Positions 54,773 to 61,583 of a stretch of 64,000 nucleotides of DNA are shown here, piece after piece. Below the pieces are notes generated by a model. That model was not told the origin of the DNA and did no database searches. It was given only the letters and a program-made list of their open reading frames with translations. The DNA comes from Lachnospiraceae bacterium C6A11 (lineage in GTDB: Bacteria > Bacillota > Clostridia > Lachnospirales > Lachnospiraceae). Made by a program: the position numbers and the translations under genes. The stretch is taken from positions 184,874-248,873 of the forward strand of contig JNKY01000014.1 in the NCBI GenBank assembly GCA_000702245.1, in the 5' to 3' direction. Numbering within the stretch: position 1 is the stretch's first letter; the number at the start of each line of letters is the position of its first letter.

Positions 54773-56842
54773 TTATCCTCTTATTGTTTTGCCACACCAG
54801 ACACCCTCGGCAAGTGCCAGAGTGATACCGTCAAATACAGTTTTCTTCGCGATCAATTTTCTGTCACATATGAAGTTTGTTCCGTCTGAACTTTTGCCTG
54901 TTTTTTCTTCCGCATTATCACCATCATATGTTAATGAATTACTGTTGTCCGGATCATTTATTCTTTCAGAGCCCTCACACTCACTAAAGCCCCCGGCAAA
55001 CTGCACTGCGGCAGCAACAGCCGCTCTCTCACAGACGTTATCAACTCCGACCTTTTCGAGCACGGTTTCCGAACTGCTGAAGCCGTCACCAAGTGCCGCA
55101 AGGTCCTCAGCACTGTATACCACAAATGGTACACGATTCGTGTCAGCCCAGCGTCTGATGCCTTCCTCGTCCTTCTTCACATCAATCGAAGCTATTGCCG
55201 CCAGCCTGCACAATTCGATCTTATTATCCGCTATGAAACTCTCGATTGCATTTTTTATATCACCGTAAGGCTTATTTCTGCGGCATCCGATACCCAGATA
55301 ATAAACTTTCGGAACAAGACCGCCTTCAGATATCAATTGTTTTATATATTCATCTGTATTTGTCATATCCACATGACTCTGATGATCATCTGCATTTATA
55401 ATGTTTACACAGCTCTGATGATCATCCTCAGCATCATGTTCATGGTATTTATTCTCCAGCGACTCAGCCGCCACGCTCTTTATTAGCTGACGGTCTGCAA
55501 TATACAGCTGATGGCTCTTAGCATAATTATCCAGCTGGAATCCACCACTGATATCAGTTGCAGTGGTTATCACCTTGAATGCGCCCAGCCTGTCAGCAAT
55601 CGCCACCGCAAGATCATTTGCTCCACCAACATGTCCCGAAAGAAGCGGTATTACATATTTTCCATCCTCACTGATAACTATCACCGGACTGTCACAGAGC
55701 TTATCCATAACATAGTCAGCTATGCACCTCACAGCTATTCCCGAAGCCGAGATAAAAATAACCGCTCTCTTCTCCTCAAAACTGAAGCTGAGCCTCTTTT
55801 TAACCTCATCCTTATGGCATCTAAAAACGGCCGGACTTATATTTCCCAGCTCTGCAAGATGCTCACTAACCTTACCGGCCAATTTTTCCGCCCTGTCCGT
55901 GAAGGTAAATATATCCGCTTCAGGATATCTGTTCACAATCTTCCCTTGAAGCCCTATATCAAATGATTCTGATTTAATCCTCTTGTTATCCGATAAGCCC
56001 TCTGTTTCTACCTCATAACCAATACCATGCAGACCATTTGCTTTAGTATTATTATCAGTCACCGCACAACTACTATCCTCTATGCAACGCTTAGCAGCTC
56101 TGAATTCCGTAGTGAAATCCGGTGAATAAAGCTTTGATCTGTCGTATTTTTCATGACCAACCGCATCACCTACAAGAACAACCGCAAGGTTCTTAATGCC
56201 ATTCTCTGCAGCCGCTTCTGCAAGCTTTTCCACAGTAGTTACAACCTTCTTCTCATCCGGCCAGGTTGCTTTATAAACGATAGCCGCAGGGGTATCAGGC
56301 TTATAGCCGCCGCTGATCAGCCTTGCCGCAAGCTTATCCATCATTCCCGCACTAAGATAGATAGCCATTGATGCCTGATGCGCCGCAAAGCTTTCAATAT
56401 CCTCTCCCTCAGGAACCGCAGTCCGCCCCTCCATTCTGGTTATTATAAGAGACTGCGAAACGTCCGGAAGGGTGTATTCTATGTTAAGTGCAGCCGCCGC
56501 GCCAAATGCCGCAGTGACTCCCGGGCAGGAATCGTATTCTATACCCAGCTTGTCCAGCTCATCCATCTGCTCGCGCACTGCGCCGTAAATACTTGGCTCG
56601 CCTGTGTGAAGTCTCACGATATCAAGCCCCTTTTCAGAAGCATCTTTCATTGTATTTATTACATCTGAGAGAGTCATATCCTTACTGTCATAAATAACCG
56701 CATCCTTCTTCGCATAGAAAAGAAGCTCCCTGTTCACCAGCGAACCTGCGTATATGATAACATCTGCATTTTTTAAGAGCTCCGCACCCCGGACCGTGAT
56801 CAGATCAACAGCTCCCGAACCCGCGCCAACAAAATGAACCAT
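54773..56842 (-). CDS. cbiFG: CbiF-CbiG fusion: precorrin-4 C11-methyltransferase and cobalt-precorrin-5A hydrolase
   Basis: 689 residues. Residues about 1-235 are CbiF (MVHFVGAGSGAVDLITVRG; HTGEPSIYGAVREQMD; PGVTAAFGAAAALN). The rest is CbiG, which opens the delta-lactone, with FISASGIAVRCIADYV and LLSGHVGGANDLA, then the C-terminal YYLGIGCRRNKPYGDI domain. Low-complexity acidic stretches lie at the junction (about 240-285), before the C-terminal domain (two 12-residue repeats, DDHQSCVNIINA/DDHQSHVDMTNT), and near the C-terminus. The ATG shares one base with the stop of the HTH gene, so the regulator and enzyme are translationally coupled. Confidence 0.93.
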   Translation of the reverse strand: MVHFVGAGSGAVDLITVRGAELLKNADVIIYAGSLVNRELLFYAKKDAVIYDSKDMTLSDVINTMKDASEKGLDIVRLHTGEPSIYGAVREQMDELDKLGIEYDSCPGVTAAFGAAAALNIEYTLPDVSQSLIITRMEGRTAVPEGEDIESFAAHQASMAIYLSAGMMDKLAARLISGGYKPDTPAAIVYKATWPDEKKVVTTVEKLAEAAAENGIKNLAVVLVGDAVGHEKYDRSKLYSPDFTTEFRAAKRCIEDSSCAVTDNNTKANGLHGIGYEVETEGLSDNKRIKSESFDIGLQGKIVNRYPEADIFTFTDRAEKLAGKVSEHLAELGNISPAVFRCHKDEVKKRLSFSFEEKRAVIFISASGIAVRCIADYVMDKLCDSPVIVISEDGKYVIPLLSGHVGGANDLAVAIADRLGAFKVITTATDISGGFQLDNYAKSHQLYIADRQLIKSVAAESLENKYHEHDAEDDHQSCVNIINADDHQSHVDMTNTDEYIKQLISEGGLVPKVYYLGIGCRRNKPYGDIKNAIESFIADNKIELCRLAAIASIDVKKDEEGIRRWADTNRVPFVVYSAEDLAALGDGFSSSETVLEKVGVDNVCERAAVAAAVQFAGGFSECEGSERINDPDNSNSLTYDGDNAEEKTGKSSDGTNFICDRKLIAKKTVFDGITLALAEGVWCGKTIRG
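55359..55430 (-). repeat. Two tandem 36-bp in-frame repeats in cbiFG
   Basis: Units 55359-55394 and 55395-55430 share CTCTGATGATCATC and a matching frame, and encode similar 12-residue acidic segments. Confidence 0.75.
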
Positions 56843-57042
56843 TATTTCTTTCCCTTTTTCTTTGTAATCTTCTCGAGCTCCAACTGATATGAGATAAGTC
56901 TCGGAATATATTCAGGCGGAGTACGTCTTCCTGCCTCCCAGTCCTCCAATGTACGTACCGGAATGCCTGTATGCTCCGAAAACTGTCTTCTGTTCTCGCC
57001 AACACTTTCACGTAATTCTCTGATTGTTTTTGCTATATCCAT
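56842..57042 (-). CDS. Small HTH (XRE-like) regulator heading the cbiFG operon
   Basis: 66 residues from ATG 57042, which has AAGGAGG 8 bases upstream; the in-frame ATG at 57063 precedes that site and is rejected. The protein is one helix-turn-helix, with GENRRQFSEHTGIPVRTLED as the HTH core and a basic tail (EKITKKKGKK). Its stop codon shares a base with the cbiFG start. It probably binds the inverted repeat at 57089-57105 in its own promoter; the effector, if any, is unknown. Confidence 0.82.
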   Translation of the reverse strand: MDIAKTIRELRESVGENRRQFSEHTGIPVRTLEDWEAGRRTPPEYIPRLISYQLELEKITKKKGKK

Positions 57043-57088
57043 ATATTTTTCCTCCTTCATCATGCTTTATTGTATATTATCGAATCGT

Positions 57089-57105
57089 GCATCGCCACGC
57101 GATGC
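57089..57105 (-). promoter_or_regulatory. Likely operator: perfect inverted repeat at the start of the cbi transcript
   Basis: GCATCGC-N3-GCGATGC, 9 bases downstream of the -10 box at 57115, covering the presumed transcription start. Confidence 0.6.
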
Positions 57106-57114
57106 GATAAACCA

Positions 57115-57143
57115 AATATAACACATACACAACATCTTTTCAA
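57115..57143 (-). promoter_or_regulatory. Promoter of the HTH-cbiFG-cbiH-cbiJ operon
   Basis: TTGAAA-N17-TATATT on the minus strand, about 75 bases before ATG 57042. I see no cobalamin riboswitch in the leader. Confidence 0.7.
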
Positions 57144-57241
57144 CAGTATAATAAAACAAAGGCTGTCTTATCATCCTCAACAAGACAGGGAATGGTTCTC
57201 TGTCTTATTTTCTCAATTGTTTTTTAGCTGTCTGAATAAAT

Positions 57242-57277
57242 AAAAAAAGCAGTTCTACTCACATCGAGTAGAACTGC
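57242..57277 (-). terminator. Strong terminator closing the GNAT/flavoprotein block
   Basis: A 12-bp perfect stem GCAGTTCTACTC / GAGTAGAACTGC followed by TTTTTTT on the minus strand. Confidence 0.9.
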
Positions 57278-57319
57278 GACTTACTTAGTTATATTTCGAG
57301 TTAACTTACGATTATCCAA

Positions 57320-57412
57320 TTATTGTCGCCAGTTTTTCCCTAATAAGATACCGAAAATACAGCAGCAAACGCTTAATGTTACATATACTCCTCCAAGGAC
57401 ATATGCTTTCAT
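57320..57412 (-). CDS. Possible 30-residue membrane peptide
   Basis: ATG 57412 to TAA 57320 encodes a short hydrophobic peptide starting MKAYVLGGVYVTLSV and including a CCC run, ending GKNWRQ. It forms a single membrane helix. AGAGG is close to the ATG (2-3 bases), weaker than typical spacing. It lies between the GNAT fragment and a strong terminator, where a transcript clearly passes. It may be a real microprotein or chance. Confidence 0.35.
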   Translation of the reverse strand: MKAYVLGGVYVTLSVCCCIFGILLGKNWRQ

Positions 57413-57427
57413 TTCCTCTTTTAACAA

Positions 57428-57652
57428 TTATCTTAAGATCATCTGCATAAACACATCAGCATAGATATTGTCATTGTAGCGATCAGTATCTGTAAAACCA
57501 TATCGTTTGTAAAGTCTTGACGCATCTGTATACTGTGACATGGAATCAAGTACTACTCTTGAAAAATCATTCTCGCGTGCAAAAGATACCGCCTCGTTCA
57601 AAAGCTTATATCCCCAGCCCAACCCTGTCCTATACTTAGTAAGTTCTATCAA
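57428..57652 (-). pseudogene. GNAT acetyltransferase fragment (C-terminal half only)
   Basis: 74 residues correspond to motifs A and B of the GNAT fold: GLGWGYKLLNEAVSFAREN (acetyl-CoA loop) and ASRLYKRYGFTDTDRY. The N-terminal 70 or so residues expected for the family are absent, and the frame opens right after the stop of the upstream gene. There is no convincing ribosome site. It is best read as a remnant left by a deletion. Confidence 0.75.
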
Positions 57653-57661
57653 GATCTAACT

Positions 57662-58129
57662 CTATTTTGCTTTGCATGACATTTTAGCAACTTCAAGTTT
57701 AAATACCGCGACCCCTTCTATCATTTGAGGCTTATACTCCCATGATTCCTTTCCGGAAATCTGTTTCATCAAAATATTCAAACCGTGTACTTTCTCTGTC
57801 TCTTCTTCGATGACACTTAACTTTCCTGTTCCAATCACGCTTTGAAATTTTGCAGAATAATCACACGCTATGTCCGCTGTAAGAACCTCAAATGCACCAT
57901 CTATTTCAAATCCGACAGAAGGTGTTTTTAGCGCAAGTTCATATTTCCTTCCAGCTTTAGCTCCGTGAAAATAAAAAACATGTTTCCCTTCCTGCAAACA
58001 ATGTCCATAATTTACGGGGACCACATAAATATCACCTTTGTCATAAAACGCAATATGAATGATATTTTCTCTATCTATAAATTGTTTTATAGTTTTATCG
58101 TCGGTAATTTCTCTATCCAATCTTCTCAA
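57662..58129 (-). CDS. Pyridoxamine 5'-phosphate oxidase-like flavoprotein (Nim-type)
   Basis: 155 residues of the FMN-binding split barrel: MRRLDREITDDKTIKQFIDR at the N-terminus, VPVNYGH, VFYFHGAKAGRKYE (typical His-Gly-Ala pair) and FQSVIGTGKLSVIEE. This pattern is typical of NimA-like nitroimidazole-resistance-type proteins and of generic PNPOx-like proteins. Activity cannot be told apart by sequence alone. It sits among GNAT and nitroreductase genes. Confidence 0.85.
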   Translation of the reverse strand: MRRLDREITDDKTIKQFIDRENIIHIAFYDKGDIYVVPVNYGHCLQEGKHVFYFHGAKAGRKYELALKTPSVGFEIDGAFEVLTADIACDYSAKFQSVIGTGKLSVIEEETEKVHGLNILMKQISGKESWEYKPQMIEGVAVFKLEVAKMSCKAK

Positions 58130-58168
58130 AATTCATACTCCTTTAGTAAGTAATATTAAAAGTTAAAA

Positions 58169-58693
58169 CTACTTCATCCTCTTCTCAAACTTGAACATTC
58201 CATCTGGAAACTGCTCATCTATCTGATCAGCCATATCGGGATCATTTGGATCTGGATGATGACTGTTAAAGAACTCCACTATATGAAATCCGCAACGGTT
58301 CACGTAGAAATGAATATTACGCTTCTCAAAATATGGAGTCACCGTCTCCCATATCTTTACTTCGGGATGCAGTTTCTCCACTTCGCACCAAGCAGCATAA
58401 CCAATGCCTTTACTATGCACTTTAGGTGAAGTAAAAAGAATATCCAAGTCTCCCTTGTCACCATCAACTTTTATAATAACTCCGCCCACAGGCTTCCCAT
58501 CGTCCATGATGCGATATGCTTCGCCGCCATCAATAGATTTTCCTATTGTCTCACGAGAGATAATCTGCTCATCCTCTTCAAAATGGTTGTCACGCATACC
58601 GAATTCTTCTAATGCACCATAGTTGAAGGCTTCCTGATTGTCTTTTATGAATTGCTCTCTGTCATAATCCTGTAATGGATATAATGTTATCAT
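58169..58693 (-). CDS. GNAT-family N-acetyltransferase
   Basis: 174 residues. The core strand PVGGVIIKVDG and motif A variant FTSPKVHSKGIGYAAWCEVE are present, then RNIHFYVNRCGFHIVEFF. The C-terminal tail is acidic (DPNDPDMADQID). The substrate is unknown. AAGGAGAA lies before the ATG; a perfect palindrome precedes the gene. Confidence 0.88.
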   Translation of the reverse strand: MITLYPLQDYDREQFIKDNQEAFNYGALEEFGMRDNHFEEDEQIISRETIGKSIDGGEAYRIMDDGKPVGGVIIKVDGDKGDLDILFTSPKVHSKGIGYAAWCEVEKLHPEVKIWETVTPYFEKRNIHFYVNRCGFHIVEFFNSHHPDPNDPDMADQIDEQFPDGMFKFEKRMK

Positions 58694-58718
58694 TGTTTCA
58701 AGTTCTCCTTCCGTCTTA

Positions 58719-58744
58719 GCACGATATCTTACGAGATATCGTGC
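58719..58744. repeat. Perfect 11-bp inverted repeat
   Basis: GCACGATATCT-TACG-AGATATCGTGC lies between the nitroreductase stop and the GNAT ribosome site. It has no T-run, so it is more likely an operator or processing hairpin than a terminator. Confidence 0.65.
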
Positions 58745-58755
58745 TATACTCTGAA

Positions 58756-59382
58756 TCAGTATTCATTCCAGTGAATCCTGTCTTGAGGATTGATCTCTAT
58801 CTGTCTGACTGGTTTGATTCCCTTCAATGGTCTTCCGATTCCTATAAAACACGGCATGAAATAATCCTCCGGATATTTCAAAACTTCTCTTGCATGTGTA
58901 CTTTCCTTACCGAGCGGTATTCTAAGATTACATCCCAGTCCCTCAGCTGTTGCCGCAAGAAAAATATTCTCAATACAGCACCAAATTGATGCAAACCCAT
59001 TTAAATAAGATACGTTTTCCGGATGTAAAAAATCCGTCTTTTGTTTCAATAAAGGTATTATGATAGCCGAAGCGTCAAAAAGCATTCTATATTGCTTTGG
59101 AACAGCATTGCGATAACACTCCTGCTGAAGCTTATCATTCAAATTCCAATCTCTAATGAGTTGCTCCATATCCGCATCCGATATTCCTTTAGGAATGCAC
59201 TCAAGAAGCCTGACAGCAACATCCTTATCTGTTACCACTACAAATTGCCAATCCCGCATATGATCATTCGTCGGTGCTTTTAGCCCTGCGGAGATAATTT
59301 TTTCAAGAATTTCTTTTGAGATTACTTCGTTTTCAAAGTCACGAATTGTTTTTCTTTGATTTATCGCCTCAAATAATTCCAT
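58756..59382 (-). CDS. Nitroreductase-family flavoprotein
   Basis: 208 residues. The FMN-site N-terminus is AINQRKTIRDFENEVIS. Also typical are LKAPTNDHMRDWQFVVV, AAEGLGCNLRIPLGKE and MPCFIGIGRPLKGI. Such proteins reduce nitro compounds, quinones or flavins with NAD(P)H; the substrate is unknown. AAGGGG precedes the ATG. Confidence 0.9.
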   Translation of the reverse strand: MELFEAINQRKTIRDFENEVISKEILEKIISAGLKAPTNDHMRDWQFVVVTDKDVAVRLLECIPKGISDADMEQLIRDWNLNDKLQQECYRNAVPKQYRMLFDASAIIIPLLKQKTDFLHPENVSYLNGFASIWCCIENIFLAATAEGLGCNLRIPLGKESTHAREVLKYPEDYFMPCFIGIGRPLKGIKPVRQIEINPQDRIHWNEY

Positions 59383-59419
59383 ATTTCAATCCCCTTTCCT
59401 TAGCGCATAATATTCAAAG

Positions 59420-60073
59420 TTATAATCTATCCCTATACTTCTCAAGCAATTCTTTTGAGTATTTCTTCTCCATATCCGAATCCCTAACTATGCTCCATAG
59501 TTTGGCAGCCACCTTTAATCTTTCTCCATACTCCTTTGTCGCATCGTCTGCACAAAAATCCTTTACGAACCGATTCCATTGAAGCGCCGACTTATCATAA
59601 ACGGCATAAATCTTTTTCCCATAATAGATGTCCAACAGATCGCCTAGTGTGAAACTCTCATCACCATTTTCCTTTACAGCCTTCACCGTCGCCACCATAT
59701 CAACATTGAATTTGAAATTCTCCTCTCCGGTCTGCCGGCTAAAGAACTCCCTAAATCTGTTGCCGAAAGTAAAACCACACTCTATCAGCCCTGTTTCCGA
59801 CGTAAGATCTATAGCAACAGTTTTCTCTTTTCGACCTGCTCTTTTCCTGTCGGGTAAGATCTTCTCCCCGGAGAAATATGCTTCGATCACTTTATTCAGT
59901 TCAATCTTCCCGCTTGGTGCTTTAAGCCCATGAGCCCTGCATATTTTTATCAGTTCATCTCTATACCAGTAATACTTGCTGAATTCTGCATAATCTTTTA
60001 TATCGTCAAATTCCGGTCTACCCATTGCCGTTGTATGTACTTTGTCTATATTCTCAATCAGCTCATTGCTCAT
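59420..60073 (-). CDS. SAP-like/DUF6434-type DNA-binding domain protein
   Basis: 217 residues. The N-terminal part RPEFDDIKDYAEFSKYYWYR and ELIKICRAHGLKAPSGKIEL matches the SAP-like helical domain seen in DUF6434 proteins. The C-terminal half has FFSRQTGEENFKFNVDM and a TLGDLLDIYYG motif. Function is unknown. The ATG overlaps the stop of the upstream GNAT gene by 3 bases (TTATGAG), so the two are coupled. Confidence 0.75.
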   Translation of the reverse strand: MSNELIENIDKVHTTAMGRPEFDDIKDYAEFSKYYWYRDELIKICRAHGLKAPSGKIELNKVIEAYFSGEKILPDRKRAGRKEKTVAIDLTSETGLIECGFTFGNRFREFFSRQTGEENFKFNVDMVATVKAVKENGDESFTLGDLLDIYYGKKIYAVYDKSALQWNRFVKDFCADDATKEYGERLKVAAKLWSIVRDSDMEKKYSKELLEKYRDRL

Positions 60074-60537
60074 AATTCGCACACCATAATGTATTCTTCA
60101 TCATTCTCATCTACAGCCTTAAACCCGACATTCTCATACATCTTCACGGCATAGTTTGCTTTCTGTACAGCCAATGATGCCCGCTTATAACCTTTTTCTT
60201 TAAGAAGGTACAACATTTCTTTCATTAGTTTCGTTCCGATACCTTGCCCGCGATACTCCTGATAAAGTGAAATAGCAAACGATGGTGTTTCTTCATCTAC
60301 ATGGCCATAATCATTCATGATCCGTGTCCAAACCGCTCCAATCACTTTTCCTTCGTCATCCGCAACTATACAGAAATCCGCTTCACCGATGCCAAAGCCA
60401 TCATAATAAAGTTTCAACTCCGGCCGCTCTATAATTTCTCTGGGAGGCAGCTCCATACCCTCCGGAATAAAGATTGCCTCATACAGAAAATCTTTCAATA
60501 TCTCGGTTTCGTTTTCTTTTATTTCTCTTAATATCAT
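60070..60537 (-). CDS. GNAT-family N-acetyltransferase
   Basis: 155 residues with a complete motif A, ISLYQEYRGQGIGTKLMKEM, and motif B AVKMYENVGFKAVDEND. Upstream strands VIGAVWTRI and FAISLY fit the fold. The substrate is unknown. It is coupled to the SAP-like gene downstream. Confidence 0.92.
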   Translation of the reverse strand: MILREIKENETEILKDFLYEAIFIPEGMELPPREIIERPELKLYYDGFGIGEADFCIVADDEGKVIGAVWTRIMNDYGHVDEETPSFAISLYQEYRGQGIGTKLMKEMLYLLKEKGYKRASLAVQKANYAVKMYENVGFKAVDENDEEYIMVCEL

Positions 60538-60566
60538 AAATAACCCTTAGTCTATTAAATTCAAAG

Positions 60567-61050
60567 TTATTTACTTCCCGTCTTGATAAAACGAATCAGT
60601 TCCTCCACATCGTCAAAGTCATCATAATCTCCAATTATTCCTTTTACATTTACATCCGCCAAAATACCATAAGTTTCCGGTCTTCTATATTTATCGCCCA
60701 TGATATCGTTACTTCTGTGTGTTCTAAGCATATCGAGATCAAGTGTAGCTATATAGATTCCGGGATCTTCCGGTGCCTCCATCACACACATATCCCGAAC
60801 GCCGGGTTCATCACGAAGCCACGGAACTCCGTCAAAAAGCGTTGAATGTCCGTTACAATCCGGCTGCCCTTCAGGATAATTGCATGTTGCAACAGCTACC
60901 ATGTTTTCGTATGCTCTGGTTCGCAGCGCTGATAATCTGTTGATTTCCATAGGGCAGGCATTAGGAGCCAGAATAAGTTCTGCTCCTTTAAGCATCAATA
61001 TCCGTGCACTTTCCGGGTAAAATCTGTAAAAACGCAATATGTATTTTCAT
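60567..61050 (-). pseudogene. Carbon-nitrogen hydrolase (nitrilase family) pseudogene with internal deletion
   Basis: From ATG 61050 (GGAG 7 bases upstream) the frame reads MKIHIAFLQILPG, a normal N-terminus for this family, and then runs out of frame. Shifting the frame at that point gives YPESARILMLKGAELILAPN and the rest of the C-terminal half (RAYENMVAVATCNYPEGQPD; NGHSTLFDG). The segment between, which would carry the catalytic Glu, Lys and the Cys-containing strand, is missing: about 120-150 codons. The junction lies in TTTTACCCGGAAAG. The ORF from TTG 61037 is only the remnant. Confidence 0.85.
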
Positions 61051-61076
61051 TATTTTGCTCCATTTTTTTGAGGTTA

Positions 61077-61541
61077 TTAGTTTCCCCTCTGATTCATATA
61101 AAATTTTACAACCTCTACATTCCCATCCATTACCTTTTCCCCTATATTAAAACCACATTTCTCAGTATAAAACATGACGTTTTGTTCTTTATCAGCAGGT
61201 GTAACCAGGGTAATCTCTTTCCAATCAGGGCAGACAGAGAGCATGTATTTAAATGTCTTCGTGCCTATTCCTTTCCCTTGATATTCCGGGATAACACATA
61301 GGCAGCCCAGGAAATATCGTCCCTCTCCCTTGTCTTTGAAAGAAAGAGCACCAATTGGCATATCATCGCTTAAAATGATATATTTCGTAAAATCCTCAAA
61401 AGACTGTTCCATTTGCTCTTTAGTATGTCCGTAGGCAGGACATTCTCCATAAAAGACATAATCATCATAAAATGAAGAATTATATATCTCAATTAACAAA
61501 TCTGCATCATCTTTCACTGCTTTTCTGTACGTCACTTCCAT
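61077..61541 (-). CDS. GNAT-family N-acetyltransferase
   Basis: 154 residues from ATG 61541, preceded by AGGGGAATAAAT; the longer frame to 61583 is not supported by a ribosome site. Motif A is LCVIPEYQGKGIGTKTFKYM and motif B VMFYTEKCGFNIGEK. The substrate is unknown. It follows cbiCD by 42 bases. Confidence 0.92.
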   Translation of the reverse strand: MEVTYRKAVKDDADLLIEIYNSSFYDDYVFYGECPAYGHTKEQMEQSFEDFTKYIILSDDMPIGALSFKDKGEGRYFLGCLCVIPEYQGKGIGTKTFKYMLSVCPDWKEITLVTPADKEQNVMFYTEKCGFNIGEKVMDGNVEVVKFYMNQRGN

Positions 61542-61583
61542 ATTTATTCCCCTATAGCAAGTTTTATTAAAAGATAATCTCAA

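Noticed and set aside
57043..57240. Cobalamin riboswitch before the cbiFG operon
   Set aside because: The leader is only about 65 bases from the promoter and I see no B12-box-like sequence.
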